The translations under genes and the position numbers were made by a program. DNA of 64,000 nt from Clavulina sp. PMI_390 (lineage: Eukaryota; Basidiomycota; Agaricomycetes; Cantharellales; Hydnaceae), in the NCBI GenBank assembly GCA_015039315.1, contig WIDE01000070.1, positions 109,568 through 173,567 on the forward strand, read 5' to 3'. The stretch's first letter is position 1, and each line of letters starts with the position of its first letter. The notes beneath the pieces are model-generated. The model worked only from the letters and a program-made list of their open reading frames with translations, had not been told where the DNA came from and searched no databases. Below, one piece after another: positions 13,906-26,864 of the stretch.

Positions 13906-16001
13906 CTATAGGTCAAAGGAGGGAAAGAGAAACTTTTTGGCGAGGACACGTAGGTAAATCCCAAACACATGTAAACACAACTCTCACGCCGGTCTCTCAA
14001 ATCGGGATCTCCGCCTGTCGTAGAAGCATAGAGCGATCAAGTGCATTTGGAAAGAGAACGAGGCCTTGGGCCGTGGTGCGGCCTGAAGGATCGTCTTGTT
14101 GCGGCCTCGGTTGGCTTGCGTGATGAGGAAGCCGTCTGTCGTCATCCCACCCATTGACTGCCAGAACTCACGCCGTATCTCACGTGCCATAATCAAATAG
14201 CGCTATCAGCGCCCCAAGACTGGTTTGTGCTGCAATCAGCCCATCAAGGATCTGCTGTAAATCCTGTTTTTCCAACCTGATAGATTGATATGGCGCTGGA
14301 TCGACAGGGGTGAAAGGGTTCTGATCTTCACTGATTGTCAACCAACCAAACTTTCGGTGTAGGTGTCCTCCTCAAGTCCTCTCTTCTCGCCACATCCCAC
14401 TGCCGCACATCCTTCGGGACGAAACCAATCGACGATCCCGAGATTCGGAGACGGACCCGCCGTGCCCGCCTCCGTGAATCGACCGGGGACTTTTGGAACC
14501 ACGAGAATCAAGACGTCGCCTAAACTATAGCCGAAGACTTCTGGCAGGAAATTTCAAAGTCTCCACCAGATTCTTCACTACCAGTCGCTGTGGAGAAATT
14601 TGCAAAATGCGTGGTATCCAGATTGAGTCAAAAGTTCCCCAACGACCCTTAATTCGGACCTCCTGGGTCCGACTGGGCCAGCTCTCTAAACAAGGCTCAG
14701 ATTTCTCCTGAGAGAATTGAATTATCTATATTGGGCACATCTCCCATTAAATTCGCATAATGACTTCTTCGTTGCCGTGCTCCCGACATTGGAGCACGAC
14801 GGAAAGCTCGCACAGGACTCAAGCGCCCTCGGATCTTCATCTGCGGTGGCACTCCGTGGTATTTCGGGCACTGTAATCCCATACCTAGATTCTGTATACA
14901 GGCGGGATTGGAGTAGCGGGCTGTTCTTCACTCCAACCAAGGTGGGTTGTCACGGGGATCGTCACGTCATGTCACGCGCATTGCCACACCAAACGGCAGT
15001 GTCTGCTGTGCCAAGGCACTGCTCGGAGGACAGCTCTTATCCCGCGGGTTCGACGGTTTCAAGATAAGCAATCGTACGTTAAAGGGAGTAGTTCCGAAGC
15101 CCCGATGATCGTCATCGGCACCGAGTGTACCCTCCAGGTCGTCGGATCGATCAACAATTTTTGGCAGCCGTCAAGACCTCTTTACGTGTATATACATGAC
15201 AAAGCTATCCAGAATACCTGGAATGGGCGCCACAGGCCCCAATTCGCAGTGCATTGTGAGTAAGCGAAAAACATAGCATGCTCCACACTTCCCGCTTGGG
15301 CTCATTGCACCTGAAATTTGGCGCTCGGCGAGTAACCTGAGGGGGAGAGCAGATGCACAGCAACAGAACGAAATGATCCAAAAGAATTTTAAGGAATACA
15401 AGATGCGGATATGGACAAGATGTGGAAGGGTATCAGCGAGAACATAAGGGCATAAATGTCACTGGGCTATGAGACACGGAGTCAGCGGCAGAATATATGT
15501 ATGACCAATGAGTATACGCCACACCTTCAATTGACTTGGTCATGCTGACGAATGGAAGGTTCTTGAAACATGGGAGCAAGATGGAATCAAGCAATTGGAG
15601 CATGGTCGTAAAATTCGTGAAATTATTGTGGTGATGGCCTCGGGCATTTACTAAGCGGAGAGTATAAGTCAGTCATGACGAATCCATTGTGCAGAACCAA
15701 TAGGCGGGAGGAATTCAGAGAATGAAAATGAGCAATGAATGTAAGAAGAAACGGACGACGAGGACCCGAGGGCCCATAAGGTGCTTCGAAGAGGCGCCCA
15801 TTCATAGTACGAGAGACTGACTGATGGCTTACCTTGGAATAGGAGATCAAGGCACGATACAACCGAGGGAGTGCTAGCCCAGAACACATAGGGGGATTTA
15901 CATTTTACACGGTCATAGCCACAGGCTCATATTGTCGCGCGCTCAACGGGGGTCGACACCCAGTGGTCGATGCTTTGCGGGCGGCGAACCTCCTATTGCA
16001 T
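13906..16001. other. Intergenic, about 2.1 kb, no gene seen
   Basis: Stop codons are frequent in all frames and the open stretches (for example 14335-14523 +, 15623-15889 -) are short and unlike any family. The right part probably includes the 3' flank of the transcription-factor gene at 16002; the left part is the upstream region of the calcium ATPase. Confidence 0.5.
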
Positions 16002-17687
16002 TTAGGTGCTAAATTCTTTCATTGCCAGTAGCTCCTCCTGGCTGATGGTTCCCTCACGGACTTGTTGGATGAGTCGATACTGCGTGGCTGCAATCTCCAG
16101 CTGAGTTTGCGCAGTGGAGCCTTCCGCAAAGGAGAAAAATAATTAGAATGGTCGTCGCAAGGGAAAGTATGGTCTCTGCAAGGGACCTTAGCTCACCTGG
16201 AACGTTCGATTGAGCCTGAAGTCCGGCCAAGTGGCCCGGTGCGCTCAGTGAGGCATGCATTGGCAGCGAAGGCCCCAGATGAGAGGCATTTGCTGCTGCG
16301 TTCCACGTATACGGCAAATTTGCGGCCAATAGGTCATCCCCGCTTGGTGGTCGGAGGATGACGTTAGGATCCTCAAGGGCACCATCTACGAGGGCGGCTC
16401 CAGACGGGTAGCCCGACCCAGAAGCCGCTAGGGACCACGCCGCGGCGCTGGGAGCATCTGATAGGGGTCGGGTTGTATACGTGTTCGTCGGTAAGTGGCG
16501 CTGAGGTTGATAAGAGGTAAACAGCAGATGTGGCGATGCGCTCGATGGCCGAACGATGCCTGCCGCTCCACGTGAAAGGCGTCCCCCTGGAAAAACAAAG
16601 GGATCAGCCATGTGCTAACACTCTGACGGACCTTGGATCCAAAAACAACTCACCAGAACCATAACTTTCTAGACCCGAAGGCGCGGACAGGGATGCCCTT
16701 CGACCATGATGAGCCCAATCAGGCTGCATGGATTGATTGTTTGCCATCATATTTCCAAATTGATGTGGTGATTGCATACCCTTTGATGAACTAGGGGAGG
16801 AAGTCATGATGCTAGAGAAGCTTGAGTAGTCCGAGGCGATTTCGTTCAGAAGATCAGCCTCAAGTTGGCTGGATGTAGCCGTGTTTTGTCGCCGAAAAGC
16901 CTCAACAGCAAGAGAACCTCTAGAGGGTTGGGCTGAGGTCATCGAGCCCGCTATTATGACGCAAGAAATGAGTAGCTGGGCAGATACGAAGGGGATGTAT
17001 GTGCACGCACGAGGGTAAGGGCCGTTGTACACGCCTTTGTGGAATTAATGAGTCGGAATCATCCATGGGAGAGCGTCAGTGAGGGTAATAGGGTTCAGAG
17101 ATGGAAAAAAAAAATCCTCACCTGAGGCGGAAGCATGGACTGAGGTAGATGAGGAAGGAAATGAGTGTTCAGCCAAGCTGAAAGAGCCGGTTTGTGGCGG
17201 TGGAGGGTAGTCGAGGGAGAAATCAGGTGACGATAAGGAGCCAGGCACGGGGAGGCCCGCAGGGCTAGCCACTTGCGCGTCGAGGACCTGAAGCCTCTCG
17301 ACAAGTTCCCCAATAAGAAGCTTCTCTGGGTTACGCCGACTACTCTTCCGTCGGTTCCACTTGGACAGTTCCTCAATGATTTCGGGGCGCTATAAAGGAA
17401 GCCAAGCGAGAGTGGAGGCGTATTAATGGATGAATGACGATCAAGTCTATACGGTGAACATACTCGATATTCTTTCGGTACACGCTCTCCGTAACCTTTC
17501 AAGCATTCAACGTTGAGCTCAATACACCTTGAACAGTCTCCGGTAGGACCCGGGCCTTCGCAGCCCTAGGACACGACGTCAGACATCGAGGATGATATCA
17601 GTAGCTGTGACTCAAATAATGACTGATAAAACTCACCCCTTTCCTCCTGATACGACATGTCCAGCAGGCTGAGAAGTTGCGACTCAT
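16002..17687 (-). CDS. Zn2Cys6 (fungal binuclear cluster) transcription factor
   Basis: Seven exons, minus strand: 17687-17637, 17565-17464, 17389-17122, 17034-17011, 16950-16654, 16586-16197, 16120-16002; 416 aa. The zinc cluster lies at the N-terminus and is assembled across the first intron: CWTCRIRRK, then CEGPGPTGDCSRC, IELNVEC. Splicing at the only GT donor gives one extra Gly, so the second-to-third Cys spacing is 7 instead of 6; the exact junction deserves checking. Behind the cluster comes a basic linker (WNRRKSSRRN) and a leucine-rich helix (LIGELVERLQVLDAQV) that may dimerise. The middle is Ser/Pro-rich and disordered. The C-terminus (QLEIAATQYRLIQQVREGTI) forms a predicted helix. 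The fourth exon is only 24 nt. It is a presumed nuclear DNA-binding regulator; target unknown. Confidence 0.85.
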
Positions 17688-20369
17688 GACACTTTGGCAA
17701 GAAGAGATCGTTTATGATATGTGGGGACGGAGGTGGTATGGGCCAAACAAACACATGTCAGAACACAGAGCCGCAAAGCCAATACAATGAATAAGAGACT
17801 CACAAATCTCTGTGAGGCGCAAACTCGTAGAGTGATTCGATCGAGGCTGGCTTTGTTTTATGGAGGACAAGCGCGAGCAGCAAGGGGAGAGTGGAGTAGT
17901 ATGGCAGTGCGATTGTGGTGTAGTGGAGAAACTTGGAGAGAGTAGACGAAGCGAGGACAGGTTGAGGAAGTGCAGGGGTGGTGGCTGAGGATGCAGTGGC
18001 AAAGGGTGTGTGCCGTGTGGCGAGAGGGAGCAGGAGGCTTGACCTTGAGGCCGCAGTCGTTATCGATGCTGAGCCCTTATATAGGGTGATTTCGAGGCTA
18101 GATTCGAGAGAGGACGACTGTGCATGCAGTGATACGATGCTGACGTTCTCAGTCTTATAATCTCGAAAACAAGGCGAGTTGCGGGAGCGTGCGCTACCGA
18201 GGGGAGCCTAAATCTCAAACTTTGAGGGGAGGGACAAGAAGCATGTGCAGCACATGGCAACTCACTTGAGTTTTGAATTTGGGCTCATTACGTTGGTGGG
18301 GGGAGAATTGATGCAGCCTTGTTGGGTCTGATCGACAACGTGAGTGATCAGTTACAGCATTCACGGACCGAGTGATTCACGTCTGGAAGAGGGTAATCTG
18401 AGCTCGGGCTCGCCCCCTCCGTGCCCTCCGAGAAAAAATCGGCTACTTACCATTATCTTTATGACTAAATTATCGTTCAACAGCTCCCGTATAGACGGTT
18501 GAACATAGGAGTGGCAAAGCTTGGAAGGAGTCCCTTCAAATGACTCAGCATCCAACCTTAACCGACAGGAGGAGGCGAACCGTCCATTCTGCCCTGGATA
18601 ATGCACCTAAAGGGTTCTCTGCGCCGCGCCTGGCCATCCCAGGCCGACGTCGACGCCATCTTGGGATGAGAGGCGTGTGTGACAGTGACGTGTTGACTTT
18701 TTTGGAGATCTTGGCTGATCACTGCCATTGCCAATTGAGTCGGAGCCGTCGTGGCTGTGAACCAATAATCCCTCGTACCATGGCGCGCTCAATCACAGCC
18801 ATGCACAGCGCTGAAGACTTTGTAAGCGACCCCAATCGAAACCGATGGGTGCCTTGGGGTAGAGACATGGTATTGTGCTGTGAAGCCCCGGTACCCAAAT
18901 GGTGCTCTATCTACGACTCCAAACTCGAACAATTCGGAAGCAACCAGAACGCGCAGGACCCCAATGACCGTCCATTAGGGGCATATGGTTTATTTTAGTC
19001 GCAATATTGCTTATGTATGAATGGCCTTCAATGAGCCTTCACATTGCTAGCCTCAAGCCCGAGGTCTTCTCGGAAATCGGGGGCCGGCGGGAGATTTCGC
19101 CACACATATTATATGATGTGCCCACCGGGACCGCGATGACCCCGGATCGTCCACAGGAGCAATATTTCAAGGTATACGGGTGGTACGATAGATTCACCAG
19201 ACATGTACGATGACAAGATAGACTCAAAGTTGGCAGGGTTTTCCGAGCCTCGGAAACACCAATAGGGGGAAACCTACTTTCCCCTCCCCCCCCCCTCATT
19301 ACGACTCGGCGCTCACGAACCAGACTGTGGGTTCGCAACAACCAGGAGCTTCAGCGATCAGGGACTATCCATGATTTTTGGCCAGCACTGCCCGGCGGCG
19401 AAGGAGCTCATCACCCTGAAGTGAGATAACGCGTGTTGGATGCTGATACCCCTATTGCACGCTCAGCGCCATGGAAGTTAATGCCCAGTGCGCGCGTCGT
19501 GGATACATTCGCGCCAGATGGCATCGGCGCGATTCTTTGTTGGTTGGCATAGTGGACAAGGCTGTGAAGAAGACACGGTGCCTGCTGCTCGTGCCTTACC
19601 CCAGATTTATTGCTAGGCTTTGTAGGCCTGATCGTATTGGGTCCGCATTATTTATTGATAATTAATTCCTCACTGTGGTGTAGTCTTGGGGTCAACTAAC
19701 GCAGTATTTTCATTTTGTGACAGCGATCATTTTCTCTCTTTTTTCAGGCAACCAAAATCAACTCCACGTGGTAAGTAGCGGTAATTTCGATAGCAGAATT
19801 ACCCCTGTCCCTGGTTTTTCAACTCCAGTTGTTCAGAGAGCGAAAGGACCACTCACAGCCTTGCCGCGTATCGGAACGGGGGAGTTCGGACGAGTCGGAA
19901 CCACTGGCCTGACGCAAAAATGCACACCAAAGCTCCGACGCAGCACTTCGCAGTAGGTTTTTGTACAGCTTTTTTGAAATTTTTCCTTACGGGAAATACC
20001 TGCTTGTCGCCCGGGGATGCTATCCGGGCTAAACTCCTCGGGTGGGACCAGCGGTGAACGTGACGTAAGCCTCCTCTCACGAAGCCATCAAACGAGGGTT
20101 GAACACGGAGGATTGGTAATATTGGATGAGAAATTGTCGCTCCAGTGACTTTATTCAGGTATTCAGGTTCATGCCTTTCATGCTTGAACTCTCGGCTCAC
20201 CCATGCGGCTGAGAAAGTTCGAGCCAAACAAGGCACGCCCATCCCTGGATCCTCGTCCGTGTTGTTGCTGAGTCCCGAAACACAGTATGCATGTCTTGGA
20301 TTCTGTCACGCAAACGTGAATAACACTCGACTATTTTCTTTCCTTGGTAAGGCCCATATTCACGACAGG
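17688..20369. other. Intergenic, about 2.7 kb, no gene seen
   Basis: The first part is the 5' flank of the transcription factor. Open stretches at 18540-18998 (+) and 19853-20242 (-) have no recognisable domain. A pyrimidine-rich run with a C tract lies at about 19276-19299. I see no RNA gene or transposon ends. Confidence 0.45.
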
Positions 20370-21357
20370 ATGGTGTCCCCCGCGTTCCCAGGCGTGTTCT
20401 TCTGCTTTGCAGCTGTGAGTCTCCTACTATGGTGTACATACATTCATTACTTCGTTTTTAACTGTTGAAATGCCCTGATGCTCGCAATGCATTCGCCCTA
20501 TCTTATCATCTTTATGATGTTCAGATGGTGCTCCTTATATTCGTGAGTCAATATTCTTGCTCTACGCGTTATTTCGCGTCATGCGACTCATGAATGTCTT
20601 GAATGGACTCGCATTAGGTCTCCGTGTCCGTGCCCGTATGGGATAAGATTACCTTCTTGGATTCTGAAATCGCTGGCAAGGCAATTGGGTGGGGTGTTTG
20701 GGGATACACAGGCTCCAGCAAAGGGTTAGGATACACGATAGATTCATCTGCTCTTGGGCTAAAGTGAGTTTGGTTGAGCAGTTATAATGGCTATTCCTAA
20801 CCAAGTCCTTACTGACTAATGTTTGCGCCTCACCTCTAGCGACTCACTGCTTAATACCTCGGTGCTACGAAACCTTACGTATATCCTCGTCCTTCATCCT
20901 ATCGGTTCGTGTTACCAACCTATCTTCCACAACTAGGACCAATCATTCCTAACCGGACATATTCGTTAGGTGCCGGCCTATCTTTCCTGGCATTCATGTT
21001 TGGTCTCTGCGGCTCAATTACCTACAACCGCGTTGGTACAATCCTCATGACCCTCATCTCCTCTGTCGCTCTCCTGGTCACCGTCGTGGCGTTCGCAATC
21101 GATATGATCCTCTTCACCATCATCCGCTCGCGTATTCGGGCAGACGCGACTGGCAACACTGCTTCCCTGGGCAAAGCCATCTGGATTACACTTGGTGCGC
21201 TCGCGGCACTCGTATTAGGCACTTGTGCTGCGGGATGCGGCAGCTTTGGACGTTATCGGCATCGAAGACCATCTGAAAGGCGAGTGAAAGCTCCAAGATG
21301 AAGTTGCATACTCACTGACTTATTGACGGCTATTACAGGGAGAAGGAAGAGTGGTGA
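20370..21357 (+). CDS. PalI/Rim9-SUR7-like four-transmembrane protein
   Basis: Six exons: 20370-20414, 20525-20542 (18 nt), 20618-20763, 20840-20904, 20970-21279, 21339-21357; 200 aa. Layout fits the SUR7/PalI family: helix 1 from PAFPGVFFCFAAMVLLIFVSVSVPVW region, an extracellular loop with DSEIAGKAIGWGVWGYTG and the N-glycosylation sites NTS and NLT, helix 2 (GAGLSFLAFMFGLCG), helix 3 (LMTLISSVALLVTVVAFAID) and helix 4 (ITLGALAALVLGTCAAGCG), then a short basic tail. PalI/Rim9 proteins assist the plasma-membrane pH sensor of the Pal/Rim pathway; other family members act in eisosomes or cell wall, so the precise role is inferred. The last intron is ambiguous: a GC-AG intron from 21280 gives the tail EREKEEW, whereas a GT donor at 21284 with the same acceptor would extend the protein by about 40 residues. 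Confidence 0.8.
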
Positions 21358-21841
21358 TACCTCTCCATGACGGCGATTTCTGTACTTCAAAACGATCTTT
21401 TCGCGCCACTATGACCGGCATATACCATTTATCTTATTATTCCCGTGTTATTGATAGGCGACTCCGCCTCCGCACTCACTGGGTTCAATCATGATGCTGC
21501 TTGCTCGACCTCCATTTACCACTTGATTCACGCCTAGTCCTACTTTACGGGTATTCCTTTGTTGCTTTGGACACCCCTCACCCCCTCAGTTTACGGTGAA
21601 CCATAATATCGTCCCCTGCTACGCACCCTATCAAGAGTCCAAATCAGTGCGCTCCCAACTCAACCTAACGTTCCCATATGTAGCTCCAAATATTTTTTCT
21701 TCGCCTGTCACCTTTTGAGCCATGCTAAGACTTGGGATCACGTGAGCACCAGGACAGCCTTTCTGATCAGCCCTGGTATGGTATGTTCTGACCCATCATG
21801 TTTTCGCGCTATTGATATTCTAAATACTCGCATGTTCAGAG
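21358..21841. other. Intergenic, promoter of first F-box gene
   Basis: No coding signal. Contains the 3' flank of the PalI-like gene and the upstream region of the F-box gene. Confidence 0.4.
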
Positions 21842-23098
21842 ATGAGGAGTCTTTCGCCGATCCAAGATCTTCCTGTGGAGCTGGTCATGCACGTTTTTCT
21901 TCTTCTCTGCAAACACGCCAAATGCATCTCAGCAGCCTTGGCTTACCACAAAGCCCTTAAATCTATTACTGCTACATGCAGATCGTGGCGAGATATCGCA
22001 ATATCTACACCATCGTTATGGCGAGTGATCTACGTGTCCGACCTCTCGAAAGATCCAACCTTATCAGTAGCCATACTGACGGAGCGTTGCCGAGCTTTCT
22101 TTTCACGATCAACCACCCTCCCCCTCATTGCTGAATTTGAACCTCATGAAAAACGTGCGATTGAAGAATGCATCATCCTATGGCAGCTTTTGGTTCCCCA
22201 CATCTATCGATGCGAAACGCTGGCATTGAGAAAAGTGGATCAGGAGCTGGTTCGGGCCATATTTCCGCTTGAAGCGGCATTCCTGTCGCTCAGATCGTTT
22301 TCCTTCTCCGCTTGCTATACTCCGCGCGTCAGCGTCGCCAAAGAACATGCAATTGAGGACCCAATCATTGGGAGCCAACCAATTCTCTCCCTCGGCGAGA
22401 GCAAATCAGTCCACTTATCCCTCTGGAAATTACGTGTCACAACCCTCACTTCTCTGTCGCTGGGTAACCAAAATCTCGTAATGCTGCTCTCGGAGCTTCG
22501 AGGTATACTCGAGCCATGTGAGCGGCTTGAAAACTTAGAAGTTATTATTTCGATTCTTGACGATGACACCAGTAGCTTCGAACCCCACCCACTTCCCTAC
22601 GTGAAGAGCCTCGCTACTGGTGAGAATACCAAGCTATTCGAGTGGTTCCATTTCCCCAATGCAACGAAGTTCAACCTTGGGGATATTCAAAGTCTCCAAA
22701 TGTGCCCACTGGGCCAATGCGAGCAGCTAGTTCTGAATGCGGTCGATTTCTCGGATGTCGAAGAAGAATTGTCACACATATCCTTCCGGAATATCAAGGA
22801 TATCGAACTATGGTTGTGCGATTTCACTGACCGCTTCCTTCGGCTGATGCTTGAAGATGCGGAACATGGAAGCGACTGCAGATTCTCGTCGGTCATTCGA
22901 TTGACGCTCTTTGAATGTGATTCATGGGAGCCAAGCCACGTCGATTTGCTGCCAATTTTGCAAAACCTGCTTGACCTTTGCCCAAACCTAATTATCTCTT
23001 GTGACCCATTTTCCCTTCGGAAGTGGCCTGGTCATGATGGCTTTGCGTCGTGGGATGAAATTGTGGGGAGCTATCGTGACCGGATTATGGAGATATAG
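21842..23098 (+). CDS. F-box protein, paralogue 1
   Basis: Single-exon gene, 418 aa. The F-box is at the N-terminus: LPVELVMHVFLLLCKH, then ITATCRSWRDIAISTPSLWR, matching the L-P-x-E-[LI] start and the W-x-x-[IV] and S-[ST]-P-x-L-W end seen in basidiomycete F-box proteins. The remainder is a divergent leucine-rich-repeat-like region. F-box proteins bind Skp1 and deliver substrates to SCF ubiquitin ligases; the substrate is unknown. Closely related to the genes at 31014 and 32700; the three share the C-terminal block LLPILQNLLD or similar, followed by PNLIISCD and a tail ending SYRDRI. Confidence 0.88.
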   Translation: MRSLSPIQDLPVELVMHVFLLLCKHAKCISAALAYHKALKSITATCRSWRDIAISTPSLWRVIYVSDLSKDPTLSVAILTERCRAFFSRSTTLPLIAEFEPHEKRAIEECIILWQLLVPHIYRCETLALRKVDQELVRAIFPLEAAFLSLRSFSFSACYTPRVSVAKEHAIEDPIIGSQPILSLGESKSVHLSLWKLRVTTLTSLSLGNQNLVMLLSELRGILEPCERLENLEVIISILDDDTSSFEPHPLPYVKSLATGENTKLFEWFHFPNATKFNLGDIQSLQMCPLGQCEQLVLNAVDFSDVEEELSHISFRNIKDIELWLCDFTDRFLRLMLEDAEHGSDCRFSSVIRLTLFECDSWEPSHVDLLPILQNLLDLCPNLIISCDPFSLRKWPGHDGFASWDEIVGSYRDRIMEI

Positions 23099-26000
23099 AG
23101 GTGAGTTGTGTCACCTCGTGCCTTCCTCAGCGTCGTCAGAAGCCATTCTCGGGGACTGAGCCGCATTAGCGGCAACCATTCAAGGAGGATATCTCTATGG
23201 TGGCGGGATAGAGCTCCAGATTTCCTATGAGCTAGTATAAGCATCGGTGCATTCTGTCAAGCACTGGCAGTGTCTGAGCTAACAGGGCTATAGATATTCT
23301 CTCATATTTATACAACTCTTTCTTACCATCGGGCAGTACCCATTAGTGTCAGCGTGCATTGCCACCGAGTCTGTACTCGACCCCACTTCTAATCCTGCAT
23401 ATGGATTCCTGGTTCGTTGGGTATTTTGAACAAGCGCGCTCAACGGTTCGTGGGAACCCAGGCCAGCTTACATCAACCTGCCACATGCCCCCCAGTGCGT
23501 CTGGGACATAATTCACCACGCCTTTTTGGCCCCTACAGCTTTTTCTATGGCCTAAGCAAGCTTATTACGCCTGAAAGAGGGACGGATTTTGCGTCAATAA
23601 CAGTCCTCTGATCTTTTCAGCTGCCATTGACCAACAACTGTCGATGAGCGCTCTCAGCTCTACCAGGGTGTGCGCTACTGTATGGGATAATTGAAAACGC
23701 ACTAAAAGGCCAGTCATTCATATTGGCGATATTTTTACCGGTGTACGGATCAAAATATACCTGCAAAAATTTCGTGCCACGAAGTCTTGCAATTCTTCTA
23801 CCAACCATGCCGCTGGACACTTTTCAATAGGACTTCTTCCACCGATATTCTGAGAATGTCAGATATTGAATCGTTATATTCATCGATTGTCTCCAGCGCG
23901 GAGCTCGCCTCCATGTAAGACCAACCTTCGTTATTGGTCTTGGTTTGTGCTTCGATTGGGATACACTAATCCATCTCGCACCATGAGTTCACCGAATATT
24001 TTCCAATCAGATGAGATCCTCTCCAATCACAGATTGGCTTTTGAGAACTATGTGGATTTCTTCGACAAAACTCGTGCCTAGTTCTTGGCTATGGACTGCA
24101 TATACGTATGAGTCTAGAACCCACTGCCACGAACCGAAGCTCTTTGGCCCCCTCTATGCCAGAGTCCATTCCGAAACACTTGCTCATCATTGGTTTATGC
24201 TTGAGCGGTATTTGACGGAAGGTTAGCGAAAAGAAGACCCTTTGCACCATGAATCTAGCATGTTATCCCATCAATATCGGCTTTCTGCGAGACCCCCCAG
24301 TATATTGCTAGCGTAGAAAGGAAGCAAAAGGCCACACTTGACGTCAATGGCCTGGTACCTGACATGCCAACCCAATAAGCGAGCTACCGGGGGTTTCCAC
24401 GAGCGGGACACCGAACCTACGGTCATGAGTCGCACAGCTCTTCTATTCTCACTCGTTACACTTTTTAGTCCTTCTCATATATCGTCGGCGAGCGTGATTC
24501 CGAGAGGTTCGGGCGGAGAGCTACCACCAAGCAAACGCTGCACCTTAGAGCCCACCAGAAGGGCCTTGTCAGTTGCAGGCTGCTGAAATACTTTGAAGGC
24601 CAGATGCCAGCCAGCAAGCCCGATCCTCCGATGCCTCCCGAGCAAGGGATCTACGTACGCGCTACGACCGATGCCGTCTGCAAGACGTGAGTGTGTGGAC
24701 ACTACGGCCAGACTGTTGCGGAAAGCACTTGACATAAGTGTTCTTTTTTCCATTCAGCTAGCTCCACGTGATGCGCTCTCAAGCTATTCACGTGTTTTTG
24801 ATTTGTTTCGTCAGGTTGCCACGACAAGACCGCCGCTGTGTCAGCAATGCCCGCTAAGCGTGGGTACGATGTTTCATTGGCTTCGCGGTTCTGTGTTGAT
24901 GCTAGGATCGCGACACGGACACAACCGGGATATCCTTATCTGGTATGTACAGTGGACCCACGCTCATGTAGTTCACTAGTGGAGCTCAGGTCCAATTCTG
25001 CTTTGGATCATTCTTGCACGTTTGCCTTCCCTGAAACTGCCCGCTTGCGCACGGGCACTGCGTGGTTTCTCCCATGGCGTGCAAACTCAAATGCAAGCCA
25101 CAGCCGATTTACAAGAGATGTGATCATAGTATTGCTTAACTGAGGCTCTTATCCCAAAGAAGTATCGAGTTCTTTAACTTTGAGACCGCGCCATGACGCC
25201 TTGCTTATGGCCTAGATGAATGGTGAGCACTATTGTTGTTATGTTTGAATATATCGATGATAATGAAAGTGATTTTTGCACACTTCTCGCCGCCGCAACG
25301 AGGGACTTGTCGTACGTCCCCCAAAATCCTCTTCTATGGAAGAATCGAACAAGGCTGACAATCTTGATTCCTATAGGTCCTTACTTGGTGGAGTGTATCG
25401 TCGACGTATTGGCGTCTTCAGTGACAGGAGACCTCATATCGATTGCGAGGGCACATCACTGGTCTCGAGATAGCTGGACCGCGCATAGTCGTTTGAACAA
25501 ATTGTCGTGCGTGAAACGATATCCGTATCTAAGGAAACAAGGATGCTCAGACTGAGTTCCCGCGTGGCAAACCTGACGGATTTGCCTGACTGCGGTGTGC
25601 CTAGCCTAGGATAATACGCAGAAGAACCCGGAGAACGGTGAGCGACACCGCTTGATAGCCTGGATATGGGGCGCTGCAGCTGGTTGCATTATAGATCTAC
25701 CTGGGGGCTCAGGAACCAACTGGAACAAAGGCTCGCAGCTATGATGAAGGCGAAGGACGTTAACGATGACGTTCGGATTTAGCGTCAATCCCCCTGTCTC
25801 ACTCTGGTGTGACGCTGCTATTTACATTCAGAAATCGAAGCAAAGGAACTACACAATGGAGGGCAAGACGGAACCTCACCTCCTTGACGAAAAGACCGAT
25901 CACGATAAACGACCTTTTGGACGGCTCCGAGCGGCAGCCTATCATCGTCATATGTATGCCGCAGAGTTGATAGAGAAGGTTTGTAGACCGTTCTGAATCC

Positions 26001-26864
26001 GCCTTTATTCAACGGGACCGTCCATCGATTTGTTCGGGTGTAGGAAACTTTCGACGACGCGGGTATTGGCTCGGTTGACGTTGTTAATTACAGATTTTGC
26101 TCGAGCCACACGAACTAAACACAGGACAGAGAGGACCGAGATCGAGCACATCGAGATGTTAATGACAAGCCCCGGGTATGGCTGCTTCCTTCTTGGATTG
26201 ATACCATTGGGGAAGGACAGGGGCAGACCTTCCGATAGTCCCGCCAGGAGTGCTTCGGCACGTGGGGGGAGGTTTTCTGGGCGTCAAGTACATTGGTGTT
26301 GAAGGTGAGCGCTGCCTGGTTTGTTTGCTCTGAGTGTAGCTCTAGCAAATTATTTGTGCGTATAATTATATGGCCTTGCAATGAATAGCGCAAGGCTACC
26401 GACACCACAGGGACACTGGCGTAGTTTCAGATTGACGGTGCAAAACATGCAGTTCAAGCGATAGGAGGGATTTCAAAGGAGTTGTCTTGTATGATCGTGG
26501 TGAGTCGCGGCTCAATGGCGCTCAGAAGTTTGTGATACCGATTGCTTCTGATTTTTGAGGAATATAGACCCACCCTTCTCTGTCAAAGCAAACCACTGGC
26601 GAGATGCGGTTGTGACACTGTCACATCGATTGTGCACGGTATGACAGTGTCCGAGCGTCACGATGCCCCTGCTCCCTTTCATTGCAGTGGATTCTGCACG
26701 ACAATTGTATCACATGCAGTGAATTTATTAGCCCCATCACAAATTCCACCTAGCTCTCGTCATCTGCTGCTTCCTTCACACAGTTCCCGACAATGAAAAG
26801 CCACCTCGACTCGGAAACTCTCCTCTCTCCTCCAATCTCCCAGCACTAGAGGCCCCGTTCCCCC
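23099..26864. other. Gene-poor interval, 3.8 kb
   Basis: No family is recognisable in any frame. The best candidate is an exon-like stretch at 25856-25978 (+), listed separately. The interval separates the first F-box gene from the transcription factor at 26865 and may be relict sequence from the F-box duplications, but I could not align it by eye to them. Confidence 0.4.
25856..25978 (+). CDS. Possible isolated first exon, unknown
   Basis: Forty-one codons from ATG to an AAG/GTTTGT donor, hydrophilic (MEGKTEPHLLDEKTDHDK start, RHMYAAELIEK end). A possible continuation after an acceptor at about 26043 reads ETFDDAGIGSVDV, but I cannot complete a gene. It may be a fragment. Confidence 0.18.

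Noticed and set aside
24593..24979. Plus-strand frame of 128 codons in the gene-poor interval
   Set aside because: No domain, no splice-compatible neighbours, no paralogue.
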